A stretch of DNA of 64,000 nt from Phialocephala subalpina (lineage: Eukaryota > Ascomycota > Leotiomycetes > Helotiales > Mollisiaceae). The DNA lies in the NCBI GenBank assembly GCA_900073065.1, contig FJOG01000008.1, positions 1,445,353 to 1,509,352 of the forward strand, in the 5' to 3' direction. The first letter of the stretch is position 1. Each line of letters starts with the position of its first letter. The notes below the pieces were generated by a model. That model saw only the letters and a program-made list of their open reading frames with translations. It did no database searches and was not told the DNA's origin. Shown piece by piece: positions 35,002 through 47,289 of the stretch. The position numbers and the translations under genes are program-made.

Positions 35002-36147
35002 CTTGTCTTTTCGGGTGAGGTTGAAGTGATGTAGCTCAAGCTTCCACAGTTTGAGTTGATTGAAGAGGGTTTATATATCACAGAATCTTCCTCCTGATAC
35101 CTTACAGACGACTTCATCCCCTAGCAGGATATTGCCAATTCAGTGCATCCCCGACCTTGACGTAAGCTGCAAGCGTACCTCGGGATCTACCCCTCATCGG
35201 CATAGGGCGGGGTAGTTCGCATCCGCTACTCGTAACAAAACACCAATGCCTGTGCCGTTCGGAGAAAACTTCGATTTTGCTACAAGCTTGAATTGACGTT
35301 GGGTGGCTTTGTAATTGTGTAACAATGGCTTCGCTACTCTTGAGAAAGAGCCAATGCTAGAAGGACATTCGGGAAAAGGTTCGGTATCGGTATAAGCTTG
35401 GCTTGAGGTTGAGTGCGTTTGTAATTGGGTTTGGTGAGTGCGAGTGCGGATCCAAATGAGGGCTTGAGATATGAGTGTAGATGATGAATCATGGGAGAAT
35501 GTTAGATTCGGACTCGGAACATATGATTTCGCCTCTTCCATGGAAACAAGGTTGACCGGAGTTTCTGTCCGTACGTAGTAAGATCTACTGCAAGTGAGTC
35601 GAGTCGCTGACTGCGTGACAACCCAAAATCAACATCCCTCGCTATACACGGCCACCCTCACCCAACATATTGCTGCAAGGCTAGATACTGACATTATCAT
35701 ATACGCTGTTCCTATCTCAGACAATCTTCTCCCCAAGAGAAGTCCTATTACAGTCGCTTGCAAAATCGGCTTCGTCCTTCCGCCCTCAAAAAAATTGTGA
35801 GCACAGACCACCTCACCCAATTCTGAGTAACGCTATGGCGCGAGCATAGAAGAATATTAAGCAAAGCTGCTAGAATATTCTAGGCTTACCAATCTAGTAT
35901 ATTTACAAATTATATGAAATTACTCTAGTGTTAGTTATAATATATAAAGATCAACTCCCCCAAGCCCCTCTTTATCAAAGTTAGAAAAAATAAAAAGAAT
36001 ATAAATTACTTGACTATTCCGATATAATAATTCTCAAAAGCTAAAAGTAGCAGTATTTATTTGTTTCTTTACTAGCTATTACTACCTTGGTGCTCTTCTT
36101 AGCGCCCTTCGAGTAGAGGCCGAGTATAGTAGTGTGAATCCGTACTA
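35002..36147. other. Intergenic with AT-rich tract and decayed ankyrin remnant
   Basis: About 35830-36100 is strikingly AT-rich (TATATAAAG, TTAGTTATAATATATAAAG and similar), unlike its neighbours. This is what RIP-affected or decayed repeat DNA looks like. At about 36100-36147 the sequence still resembles the ankyrin unit of the adjacent minus-strand NLR gene, out of frame. No gene is called. Confidence 0.6.
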
Positions 36148-39100
36148 TTAGCCGCTGCCGGACAGCAGCTTTACGACCTCGACGTGCCCGCGCCCTGAGG
36201 CCCAATGCAGTGGCGTTAGTCCGTCTTTATTAGCCGCCGCCGGATCGGCCCCTTTCTCGAGCAGTAACTTGACGACCTCGACGTGCCCGCTCCCTGAGGC
36301 CCAGTGTAGTGGCGTCCATCCGTATGTATCAGCCGCCGCCGTATCGGCCCCCTTCTCGAGCAGTAGCTTGACGACCTCGACGTGCCCGCTCCCTGAGGCC
36401 CGGTGTAGTGGCGTCCATCCGTTTTCATCAGCCGCCGCCGTATCGGCCCCCTCTTCGAGTAGCAGCTTGACGATAGCCTTGTGCCCTTCCTTGGCGGCCC
36501 ATAATAGCGGTGTCCGATTGTTGTCACCTTTCGAGTTGACCTCAACCTTCTCTGTCCTAAGCAACAGCTCGACGATAGCCTTATGACCTCTACATGCTGC
36601 TAACGATAGTGGCGTGTATCCCCCAGCATCTGGATTTAGATTTAGGTTATATGCCGGGTCTGCTGAGAGTAATTTCTCCAGTACTTCGACAAGATTCCAG
36701 TTGCAGGCTGAGAAAACTGGACTACCGGAATCCGAAGTCAAAGATCTTGTAGAGAACTCGGGGAATTTTGCGGCCGCGCGAAGCCAATCTTGAAATGTCG
36801 TTGAGCCTGATCCCTCGATGATCCAATCAAGTAACTCTTTTGACACTCCGTGACTTTGCCGGTCCTCTTTGCTCAGCTGAGCACAATGCTCTCCCCAGAA
36901 CCTGTGAGAATACTGGAGAAATGTGTTGCTCCGCATTGCTACTTCATAAGCAGCCCTGTCCTGAGAAGATATGTACTTTAAACACGTCCGGGCGACCTGG
37001 GCGTGGCATTTTGCGTCGCTATAATCCGACTGATGCTCTCCTTGCAAGTAGTCTTTCACCGACACATGGGCAAACTCCAGCGTTCCCCTTTCCGTTTCAA
37101 CAATGAAATCTTGGGTAAGTTGACGAATGTATGCGTGATCAATGCTTTCATATCCGGGGCTATTATCCTCGTTAAAAGCCACAGCTGTCGTAACGGCGGC
37201 CATTGAAAAGGGTTGCTTGCGGCAGAGCAGCATCTTGTAGATCTTGCTCGCATGGCAATGTTCGAATGTACCCTCGGCAGTGTTGCGCTTGAAGATATCA
37301 TCGTAAGCGATGTTCAAGTCTTTTTCGACTGCGGCTGAGCTAGTGTCGAGTTGGTCGAGATGTCTTTTAACGGTGTCCCGGAGGAGAAAGGGAGTTCTCG
37401 GTTTCAAAAAGAAAGAGAGTTGCAGTTGGACCCAGCGAAACCTTGATGTATGTCAGCTTCCTAGTAGGCTAGTAGCAGTCGAGGGACTTGTCGTACATTC
37501 CGCCAGCTCTCCTACAGAGAATTTCAATAAGCTTATCCTCGAGATCTCGGTGTCTGCCTTTTAAGATTCTCTCGTCCTCCTCTTTATCGTTGACCTCGGT
37601 GGTAATATACGTAATCATATCGGTATCAGACAACGATTGGCCGAGGTCGACTATAACAGCGTTGGAAAGCTTTTCATAGACGTGGACTTCGTGCCGACTA
37701 GACACGAGCAGCTCAAGTCCGCCCGGCATAACCCGAGAAGCATCTCGCAAGGCTTTTAGTAGTTCCTTGGGCTCGTCACACTCATCCAGAGCGTCGATCA
37801 TTATTCTGAGCTTGATCCCTGATTCTAAGATTCCGTGCAGTAATGTCTCACATTTGGTGAAGGAGAAGGGTTGCAAATCTACTGAATCTCCTCCCGCATT
37901 TATGTAAGCATTCAGCACATACGCAGAGATCTCACCCTTCATAGGATCGTATGCTGCTTGTCGGAGGAGTGCTTGAAGCACTGACTTATATGAGTGTTTA
38001 GAGTTCAGATCTGTTCCTCTAGAGCAATAAAAGTATGCAAATCGGCGACCAGGGTATAAAGAAGCTCTGTCCAGATGCCATTGGATGATTCGAGCTCTAT
38101 AATCTAATGCATTAGCTCTCCTCTGTAGTATTATTGGAAATACTCACAATAGTGTCGACTTTCCGGTACCGGCTGTTGACAATCAGCATCTTATCCAACA
38201 TTCGTAGATTATACTAACTTGTGCCACGAAGCCAGAGAGTCCGGCAGTCTGATGCCAGTTCCGGCGAGGACTAGTCTGTGAATTTCGGATCATCCAGCAG
38301 CCATCGCCCGCATGCTCGATACTTTAGGGCGACTCCAGTCCTCTGAAGAGCATCATCGTGAGCTTGTTCCGGTCTATATTCCGATATCCACTTTTTGACT
38401 TTCCCGTGTTGGTCGCTCTCCATCCTACAGCGGTCAAAGGTACTTTTGCAGGTTCCATGATAGGTAGATATATTCCTAACCAGATCTCGCCAGGTCACGG
38501 CTCTTTCCTGTGTCTTGAAGACTTGGGCTGGTTTATCGTGAGACAGGCTTACGTCCAGCGTTGATGAAGAGTCATACCTATACCTCCATCAGAAGCCCAA
38601 TTGACCAGTTCAACTTCCAACTCCAGGATCTCAATGTATAACTTGATCAAGTCAGACTCCAACGGCTCGAACTTGTTCAAGATATCATTCCTCATTGTCC
38701 CTAGAAACAGGGATTCAACGTTCGCCCAGTAGCTAAGGTTCGAGGTTATGGCGTCTAGGTCTCTAAGCGCTTCCCGAAGCTGGGTAGATTCGCCCAAGCA
38801 TGCCTATTAATAGAAAAAATTCGCCTATGCTTTAACTATTGAGATCTGGGAGGCAGCAGCTTACCTCTAATACCACGCAAAAGCCCCGCCAGACAGTTGG
38901 CGCAATTCTGTGGGGATCAAAATTCGCGGCAGCTGCTACAATTTCCTTGAATTGGAGAATGGACCTGATAGTTGTTTCGATCACGCGGGGAATCCCCTTA
39001 TTTTCCCGCATTTTTGACCCTGCGAATTCTAATAAGCCTGCTGGATCACTTTGACTCTGATTCTTGTGCCTGGACTTGATCTTCTCTAGCTTCGTGTAAA

Positions 39101-39595
39101 CGTCTGGCCGAGCCACTTGTAGGCTCTCGGCGGCCTTGTCCCAGCAAGAGGGTCGTGGTGGCAAGAGTTCTTGTGGTGTCTCTTCATCCGAGGTCTGCCG
39201 CTTTGTGGGTTTCATGACGGGCTGACGCTCTTCGGCTTCGGGATCGGGCTCGGTCGGAGCTTTAGCGACAGGGGGTGGAACGTGTGTCTTCGCAGCATGG
39301 GCGAGAGAGGCAGTTGACATCGCCTGGGTTGTGGGGTTGGTGACCAACTGGGGCCCGGCGTTCGTGGAACCCACTTGGGCAGGTAAGTCTGGAGGAACAT
39401 GTCGTTCCGTCGGGTCTCTTGGTAAAGCGTTCGTGCTCTCTGATACATCCCGATTCTTAGCAGGCCGGACATCCACTAAAGTTTTAAGAAGACTTGCTCA
39501 CCAGATAGGGTCCCGGGCGGCGCAGTTGCACGACCATCTTTGCTGAACAACTTCTGCAGCTTCTTGAGATGCTTTCTCATGACTTCTGAGAGCAT
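36148..39595 (-). pseudogene. NACHT-ankyrin NLR gene, probably disrupted (NLR3)
   Basis: Seven exons can be joined in phase: 39595-39502, 39475-38865, 38803-38578, 38521-38219, 38172-38148, 38096-37497 and 37441-36148 (1051 codons). The exon 3/4 junction is the least certain. After a Pro-rich N-terminus comes a NACHT_N-like helical domain (PSCWDKAAESLQ...). The P-loop TTGTGKSTL is split by introns and lies at about residues 411-418. Walker B-like RIMIDALDECDEP and SSRHEVHVYE follow, then about five ankyrin repeats. Codon 394 is TAG (38273-38271), between FTD and SSPEL, where relatives usually have Trp. The last ankyrin unit has lost 17 bp, which shifts the frame into the stop. Both point to a broken gene. 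A sequencing error at the TAG would rescue all but the C-terminus. Confidence 0.78.
36149..36527 (-). repeat. Tandem 99-bp ankyrin units with one 82-bp truncated unit
   Basis: Units start at 36231, 36330 and 36429 on the plus strand, each 99 bp (33 codons) and nearly identical. The unit at 36149-36230 is 82 bp: it lacks the 17 bp TCGGCCCCTTTCTCGAG present in its neighbour. The unit after 36429 is more diverged. High identity between units indicates recent copying or conversion within the array. Confidence 0.88.
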
Positions 39596-40001
39596 AGCCT
39601 GCGGGAATAATGGATGAAATTGCAATAGATGGCAAGAGGAATGTTGCTGACTAGCTGCCAACATGCCAATATTTTCGATTTTGCAGTGTCGATTTGCGGC
39701 TGAACAACCTCTGCGGTAAAGTGTGTTTGCAGTTCGTGGTTTGCTGATTGTGGCGCTGAACTTGGGGCGTCTATTATTGTACGTGCCACAGCATCATTGG
39801 CAGAAATGGTCGTTATGGTCTGTGCTCACATTTCCCTCCCTCCCCCGCAATGGGACGAAATCGTTTTTACAAGCGACTGTACGCTACAAGTAGTTTCCCA
39901 ACACCGACCTCGAACGCCGTGCCTATGCTCAAACCATCACATAATACAGGGATATCATCCTTATTTCTTTCCATCAATCCAGACAAGATTTGACCCTCCT
40001 A
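39596..40001. other. Intergenic, no gene recognised
   Basis: This is the upstream region of NLR3 and the 3' flank of the mannosyltransferase. Nothing distinctive is seen. Confidence 0.45.
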
Positions 40002-41342
40002 TTATCCCATTCCTACGTATTTAAACCAGTTCGGTCTGCAGTCTTCCTTCATCAACCAGGATTCTCCGTCTGTGAATCGTCCGGTCATGCATCCTTTGCA
40101 TTTGGGGGAGTTGGGACAGTTGAAATAGGGGATGTGTTGGTATCCGATGTCGCGGAACCTGGTTGTCTGTTAGCCAGATATTTATTTGAGAGACGGAAAG
40201 GGCTTTCTTACCAATGGATCTTGCTCGAGTCCTCGAACAGCCCCAATGCTATGCTGTGTACTGGCGCATCACCCCATCTCTCGTAGAAGAAACCACCCGC
40301 TCGGTCCAAATGGTTGAAATAATCCTCATACGCTTGACTCCTCCAAAAACTCATATCTGCAATCTCGAAATTGGACCAGAAATGGCAAGTCGAATAACCA
40401 TTCGCTTTCTGGTTATGCTCTGGTCTCCTCGAGCTATCTGTCAACCACTGCATCGCATGATTCTCGTGTAGATATTCTGGATGTGCAGCCATGAACTTCG
40501 TCGTCTCTGGCCATAATGTCGGGATAGAGTTTGGTGCATCGTAAAGATTGATCGTGAATCCGTAGGTCTTGTTGGAATCTTGCATATATCGAAATACGTC
40601 GTAATCAACGTCGCAGAAGAAGTGGACCTTGGGTTCAACTCGCCAGTAGTATTGTGTATGTTCGAGAGCTGGATGCTTGTAGAATAGACCACTGTTCCAA
40701 CGGCACATCTGGTGATAGGACTTCATGCTACCGTACTGGATATCATTCTCCTTCAGGATCTTCGCAGATTCTTGGAATATCTCCTCGTCAATCCAGGATG
40801 GGACATCCCAATGCTCTTTCGGAATTAACTCTACAGCCATGCGTCAGTCATGTTCTGCAAGAAGGCAGGTGTATCATCTCACCGTAAAAACATTCTGCTT
40901 TCGTCGCCGCACTTGTCTTCTTCTTAAATTCCTCTGTGAAAGGCACATCGTTGAAGAACGTCCAAGGATAGTTGAACTTGTGATTCCACGTTCGCTCGAG
41001 ATCTCCCATGGCCTGCAACATGCCTTCAAGCTCTTCGTTTCGAACTAAAGATAGGAGTGTTGCATTTATTCGATTGAAGCCATCAGCGCCATGCCCATAC
41101 CCTTTGTCGGCGCGCCATAATTCTCCTTCTGGTTCGTGTGTAACTGTGACTCGAGTTAGTATCTGCCATGTGAGAGAGCAAAATAACAGCATACGGTCTA
41201 GATTTGGATCTCTTTCCATGTTCTCAAGAGTATCCCCAGGCCCTCTGGGAACTTTGGCAGGCCCAAATACCTGGTATAAGAAGAATACCCATAGTCCTAT
41301 GGCCACAAGGCCTAGGACTCGAATTGGCCTCGCTATCGCCAT
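40002..41342 (-). CDS. KTR/KRE2-family alpha-1,2-mannosyltransferase (GT15)
   Basis: Four exons fit in phase: 41342-41195, 41143-40883, 40830-40212 and 40158-40002, giving 394 residues, normal for the family. A short cytosolic N-terminus is followed by one membrane anchor at about residues 8-27 (VLGLVAIGLWVFFLYQVF), giving a type II Golgi topology. The lumenal domain contains ATLLSLVRNEELEGML, the YWRVEPKVHFFCDVDYDVF block and YSTCHFWSNFEI, where the Glu matches the proposed nucleophile of Kre2-type enzymes. The C-terminus is Cys-rich (FNCPNSPKCKGCM). These enzymes use GDP-mannose to extend N- or O-linked mannans on secretory proteins. The gene is divergent from the gamma-tubulin-complex gene. 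Confidence 0.93.
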
Positions 41343-41691
41343 GTTGTGATGTATCGTGTGTCCTCGTCAACAAAAAAACAAGCGCTGTGTATCTAGGCCC
41401 CTTAACGCGGCAGAAGCCGCCCGAAACGTCACCAAGGCATCACGTGAAAGCAGGGATCTCTGGACGAATTGGGACATTCTGAATGTTAAATCAAGAATTA
41501 TTGTTGTTGGGAAATTTGGGACATCTCAATCTGGAGGTGACGGTAGATCATTGAATTTGGCGATGTCGGACAATTTGAAGAGGTGATTGTTTGCGTTGGT
41601 GACGTTCATCTGAACTCGCTTCAAATCGCGTCTCCCCGGAAATTCCAACGCGTTCAAACAACAATACTGTTTGTATCGAGTTGATGGCATA
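41343..41691. promoter_or_regulatory. Shared divergent upstream region (GT15 / GCP)
   Basis: 349 bp separate the two start codons. The region contains two copies of GGGACAT (at about 41473 and 41518). No known factor site is assigned. Confidence 0.45.
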
Positions 41692-44571
41692 ATGGCGCAT
41701 CTAGCAAAGCTGGGTGCATTGACAGATGAGCTTGTTACTTTGATAACGTTGAGGACAGCAACGGTAAATATGTTTCATTGTGTTTCAGTTCGCATAGAAC
41801 TATCTGTTGATGTTTATGCCACTGCCCTTCGAACCCCTCTTCTCAAAGCTTCAGGCTTATTACTGACTTCTGGGTGATAGTCTGATCTTGCGCAATTCAA
41901 TATCCACAGAGAGAGCGCTCTGCGAGCATTGCGGCACCATAATCACCCTCGAACGAACCAATTCGATGTTACGAGCCAACTCGATGGTCTCGAGGAGAAA
42001 CTACGGGTCTACAATGAGGATCCGCTGGCAGATGCGTTACGAGAAAGACTGAACACTCTATCTAGCTTGGAGGTGAAATGGGCACCTGAGATACTGCATC
42101 TGCTGCTAGCGCTGTCCGACGATCCAGTGAGGAACTCCAAGCTCAAAGATTTGGATTTCCTGAAAGAGCCGGAACCAGACGAAGGCCCGCGACTGCAATG
42201 GAAAGACCTATGTGCAGATGATCCTCTTCTTCGAGAGAAGAAGATATGGGCAAATGTTGACTTTGGTGCTGAAAGTTCGGATGGAGAGGATGGATATGAT
42301 GACTCGAGGTCGGAGGCATCAGGTTCGACGGATTTGACCGGTCAGTCTAGTGTTGAAGAGGACCCCAGCAGACGGCCTGAAGACTATGCTGTGGACACAA
42401 TCTCCAAGGAAGGACTGGAGATTCTGCGAAACGAACAATTCTGGCAGAAGATACCAATTATCAATGGTGTGAGGCTGGAGACCGTGAGAAGACCTATTTC
42501 GGAAATCCAGGCTATTCGAGAGGTTCTCTTCATGCTGGGTGGATTGCCAACATCCATTTTTGAAATGCCTACACCAACAACCATGGAACCGTCAAAGTCA
42601 TTCGTCTTGAAGACTGCCTCTCCTGATGCATTTCTCAAGCTTTCAAAGTCATTTGCTCAGCAAGGTTCTGCTATCCTATTACTTCGGTCGTGGGTAAAGC
42701 GTACTCAGTCGATACATCTCCTGCAAGCTTTCCAAGGATCCATTTCGGAACGCCTCGCGCAGCTTGATAAACTTCTAGCTGAAACTCAGCTACGTTTCGT
42801 AGCACCCCAGGATGATATTATCGTCAGCTTGCTCGCGATTCACGAGGACTTTAGGTCGTACACGAGACCTCTTTCTCGCCTCTCTGAAATGGTCAAGAAA
42901 CTTGACGAGGATCAATACGCGCATGCATTTCGGTACCTTGAAGTCCTTTACGATGAGACGTGTACATCACAGATGGCTGGGGACGATGAAATGTATGCTT
43001 TCATGGGCAAAATCTTCTTTGAATGCTTACAGGTATACCTTCGTCCGATCAGAACATGGATGGAAGATGGAGAGCTGAGAAGAGGAGACAAAGTCTTCTT
43101 CGTTCTTGAAGCTGTTGGGGACATTGAACCAGCTTCAATCTGGGAGTCGAGATTCAAGATCCGCCGAACGCAGGGTGGCATCCTGCACGCACCTAGATTT
43201 CTGCATGCCACTGCCAACAAGATCTTCAATACCGGCAAGAGTGTAGTAGTGCTAAAACATCTCAAGCAATTTGGGTTGCTACAAGCAGCGCGAACCGGGA
43301 TTGAGCCTATTCTGGATTTTGACACTGTTTGCAACCCTACACTACTAGGACTTTGCCCCTTTCCGGAGCTTTTCGACTCCGCATTCGATTCATGGATCCA
43401 AAGCAAACATCATCAAGCTTCCTCGCTACTCCGCAAGACATTGTTCGATTCGTGTGGACTCCATACAGCCCTCGATGCCATGTCACATATCTACTTTATC
43501 GCAGATGGCATCACCGGATCGAAGTTTACCAATTACGTCTTCGACAAGCTGGACACCTTGAACTCTTCATGGAATGATCGCTTCACACTTACCGAGCTGT
43601 GTCAAAGCACGTTTGGTACATTGCCATCAGTGTCCACCGATCGCATACGAATGACCGTCCTTCCTCTAAACCGCAAGCATCAAGACGTAGCGAAATGCCG
43701 ACGAAGTCTAAAGGCACTCTCCATCCTCGAAATCAAATACCACCTCGCCTGGCCAATCCAAACCATCATCACCCCAGCCACAATGTCCTCCTACAGAAAA
43801 ATCTTCACTTTCCTCCTCCAAATCCGCAGAAGCACACACATCCTCTCCCGCCAACGCCTCATCGTCGACACCCTCATGCAAAACAGCGGCACAGACGAGC
43901 GAGCCCTCTACTACTCCCTCCGCATGCGTCTCCTCTGGTTCAACCAAATGCTATACTACTACCTCACCTCCCTCGTCCTTGAACCATGCACCCAAAAAAT
44001 GCAAGCCGATCTGAAAGCAGCTGCGGATGTTGATGCTATGATACAGGTTCACTCTGCTTATCTGAAGACTACTATCGATCAAGCTCTGCTTGGGAGTAAG
44101 TTGCAGTTGATACATAAGACGATTTTGAAGATTCTGGAGCTGGGGATTGAGTTGGAAGATGCTCAAGCTGCCAATGCAGCGGCGGATAAACAGACAGCGG
44201 AGCAGCAGCAGGAGATGATGGATCTTTCAATGGCTTCTTTGGGTCTCCATACACCCCGAAAGAAAGCCAAGCCCGTCCAAGACTTCAGACGAAGCGTTCG
44301 CTCGAGAACAGAGGAATCAAGTTCAGAAGAAGAAGAGTATGATCATGTTGATCTCAGCATCCTATCTTCACCCGGCGGTGATGACGAAGACGAGCTGTTC
44401 GTGGAAAAGCTCAGGAAGATGAAGTCCGAATTCGATAGACTGGTTCACTTTGTAGCGAGTGGTCTGAAGGGGGTCGCTAGAGCTGGTGGTAGCAATGAAG
44501 CCAGATCATGGGATACATTGGCGGAAATGCTCGAGTCTGGTATGGGGTCTGGGGTGACGGTGTTCAGATAG
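41692..44571 (+). CDS. Gamma-tubulin complex component, GCP5-like
   Basis: Two exons, 41692-41763 and 41914-44571, give 909 residues. The small first exon encodes MAHLAKLGALTDELVTLITL, and both borders are phase 0. The second-exon acceptor lies in a CACAGAGAG run, so the exact AG is chosen by phase. The N-terminal half holds the first GCP (grip1-like) region (ISEIQAIREVLFMLGGLPTSIFEM), and the second half the grip2-like region ending near VHSAYLKTTIDQALLGSKL. Acidic linkers lie at about 115-150 and 805-830. GCP4/5/6-type subunits stabilise gamma-tubulin ring complexes that nucleate microtubules at the spindle pole body. I favour the GCP5/Mod21 group from the opening and the IREVLFMLGGLP block, but GCP4 or GCP6 cannot be excluded by eye. 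Confidence 0.82.
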
Positions 44572-45696
44572 ATATGAATGAATCTTATTTGTTAGACAAT
44601 GTATAGGATTGCTTGGGCCATTGGTGGGTTCAGTTCGCGTTCCTGGAGTTGGATTTTGGGTTCTAATACTAGTAATCAAGATCACTGTTTACTCTTTTGG
44701 GAGAATTGGAAGTCGAAAATATCCTGCAGATGTTTCAGAGATGCAGCTTTGTTCTAGAACGGCAAGCCACCTCACATCACTCATCCCCAACTCCATTCGA
44801 GCTTTCTTGCGAAGTGCAGTCTTACCTCACCCTTCCCTCGTTCCTAAGGCACCATCCAACATGTTTCAGCCTTTCCTGCAGCCTCGTCTGACACCAACCC
44901 GACACTATCGTTCTCTAAAAATAAGTCACCGTTTGTGAGACCCGACAACTCGGAAAGGAACTCGGGCATGCAGCAAATGCGCCGGGTACGACCGTTACCA
45001 ACGGCGAAGGATCTGGTTGGTGATCCTTCGGTTGGTTTGAGGCGAGACGTGGGGAAAGCTGCTGCGCCGAGTTGATGTGCGGTGAGAGTTACACGTTCAT
45101 CTCATGTTTCTCACTCAACAGAATAACAAGAGAGTGATGAGTGCGAGCTGAGTAGCTGGAGGTGGCTGAGCTTGGCTGTGATGTTTCAGATTTTGATTTC
45201 TTGGAAGTTGGTGATGGCACGTGACTTAATCTTGGAGTGATAGTGAGGAGAGAGAGACTTTGGACAAGTTCACAGGAGGCAAGGCGAGTAATCAAAATGA
45301 AATCATGAGCGTAGAAGTCTCTTCATTCCCCTTTTCCCTCCGATCACAACCTTTTCCCTTTCCTTCCCTTCTGTTTCCCAAGTCCCTCACCTAGATTACA
45401 CACTCCCTCTCCCATTCTCTCTCCCCACTACCATCTCTCCTCTAGCAATCATAAATAAGAAATACATCATCGAATCAAAACGAAAAATGAATGCCAAGAT
45501 GCAAACAAGTGGTATCCTCGCAATGCGCCCCATATCCTTCCTATACGCCATGCATGCCGAACTCCCAAAAACAGAAAATGACGAGATTAAGAAATTGGAT
45601 GCATAAGTAACAACATTTGGAGAACGTATATGCCTGCACACCTTTTTTACTCATTTTCTCTTCTTCTCCCTGCACCTCTAGGACTCCTCACGTCGT
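44572..45696. other. Intergenic, no gene recognised
   Basis: This is the convergent 3' flank region between the GCP gene and the disordered-protein gene. Short frames only. Confidence 0.45.
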
Positions 45697-47289
45697 TCAT
45701 TTCTTAACACTCTTCCTCCTCCCCAATCCCCCAATCCCAGAGGCGAAACTAAAACTCCTCCGTCCAGTAGAAGTAGGTGTAGGAGCAGAGTCTGTTGGTA
45801 CAGGCGGCGGACCAGCCTTGATAATCTTGTCATATCTGGCGGATTGTCTGGCCTGAGATTGAGACTGCTCTGGAGCAAGACGAGGGGAGGGGAGGCCGGC
45901 GAATGTTTCTGCTCTTCTTACGTTCGTCTCTTTGGGCTCTTGCTGGTGAGTTCGGGAATCGGAGGAATAGACGCTGCTTCTCGACCTGGCGTCCGCATCT
46001 TGCTGCTTCTGTTCTGGTGCAAGATGCGACTCAGACGGTATACGGGCCAGATTTAAGCCCGAATAATTCGAATGACTCGTACTAACCCTCCTCGAATCCC
46101 TACTCTTCTGCGGACTCGAATTATATTGCTGCGAGCCCAAATTCGTCACAGACGAATTCCCATACCCCATACTCAATTTCTGCAAGCTAGGTTTCCTCGC
46201 CTTACTCAACGTCTTACTCAATCCTCTCTTCCACGCCGCAGCAGCACTAGTAGGCGTCTTCGGCGTCGTAGGCTCGTCGTTATGTGGTGTGTTTGGAGAG
46301 TCAACTGCAAATGGATCGGAGGAGAGGAATGAGTGGGCTGTTGATGGGTTGGCGGATGAGGATGGGGGAATGTAGGATGTTGAGAAGGTGGATTTAGTGC
46401 TTGTGACGAGGGAGGTTAGGTTATGTGCCAGTCTGCTTGATTTTCTTGGTGGGAGAGTTCCGTTTGAGTTGATGTTTGAGAGGTTTGTGGAAGGGGTATT
46501 GGCTGGTGCAGTGGAATTCGAGGAAGTGGTGTGGGAGGATGTTACGCTTGAGATTGACATTCGGCGGATGGTGGAGGGGTATAATTTTAATGGTGTTGGT
46601 CTGCGGACAGCCTTTGGCTGGGAGGGAGCTTGAGTTAGGGAGGTGAGAGCATCGAGGTTCATGGAGTGTCGTTTCATGATGGGGTCGTCGACCGGGGAAG
46701 TATGGTTTGAGGGGATGAAGATATCGACTATTTGGGGCTTGCCGACACAGATGAATGATACTACTCTTGCTGTATCTTCTTGTGATCTCCGTCGAGTTGT
46801 CCTGGTAAACGATTCGACGGGTGAAGTGCTGTCTTCGAGATTATCTTCGGGGGAAGTGAGGGAATCTTCGTAGTCGTCTGAGAGGCTGGCGTCTTCTTCG
46901 GAAGAGAGGTATGATTCGTGAGGATCGGATTCTTGAACCATGGAGCGGCTGTCTGTGTCTTTCGTCTCTGTACCATCCAATGTCTTCAGTTCCAGCATCA
47001 CACTTTCCAGTATCTTAGAAGCCCGCTTCTCATTCCGTGCCGGTATAGCAGGCGGTGCCCTGACAACCTTCTTCGGCCTCCCTCTGTGTACAACTGAACC
47101 CTCCATATCGCTACTCAAACACTCGTCGTCGTCGTCGTCGTATTCCTGAAAATCCTCGTACCCAGAATCCTTCTCTTCCCTCAATCGACCTTCCTTCTGC
47201 TGATGTTGATGTTGAGAATGAAGAGAAGCCACGGCCTGGAGATCTTCTGCCGTCTCCCTCAAGGGGAGCATCTTAGTAAGAAGTGGCAT
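45697..47289 (-). CDS. Hypothetical Ser/Thr-rich disordered protein
   Basis: A single open frame of 530 residues has no intron. It is dominated by Ser, Thr, Pro, Asp and Glu and has no globular domain that I recognise. Features in order: a Gln/His-rich stretch at about 24-31; a poly-Asp run (YDDDDDEC) near 50; a GRPKKVVRAPP motif near 69 that resembles an AT-hook core; acidic blocks at 115-160; a short hydrophobic island ARVVSFICVGKPQIVDIFI at about 175-193, which is the most likely conserved core; and a basic C-terminus ending LGRRKSVKK. The whole frame, its codon use and its length argue that it is real. Many short basic/Ser motifs suggest phosphorylation control. Function is unknown. Confidence 0.75.
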   Translation of the reverse strand: MPLLTKMLPLRETAEDLQAVASLHSQHQHQQKEGRLREEKDSGYEDFQEYDDDDDECLSSDMEGSVVHRGRPKKVVRAPPAIPARNEKRASKILESVMLELKTLDGTETKDTDSRSMVQESDPHESYLSSEEDASLSDDYEDSLTSPEDNLEDSTSPVESFTRTTRRRSQEDTARVVSFICVGKPQIVDIFIPSNHTSPVDDPIMKRHSMNLDALTSLTQAPSQPKAVRRPTPLKLYPSTIRRMSISSVTSSHTTSSNSTAPANTPSTNLSNINSNGTLPPRKSSRLAHNLTSLVTSTKSTFSTSYIPPSSSANPSTAHSFLSSDPFAVDSPNTPHNDEPTTPKTPTSAAAAWKRGLSKTLSKARKPSLQKLSMGYGNSSVTNLGSQQYNSSPQKSRDSRRVSTSHSNYSGLNLARIPSESHLAPEQKQQDADARSRSSVYSSDSRTHQQEPKETNVRRAETFAGLPSPRLAPEQSQSQARQSARYDKIIKAGPPPVPTDSAPTPTSTGRRSFSFASGIGGLGRRKSVKK

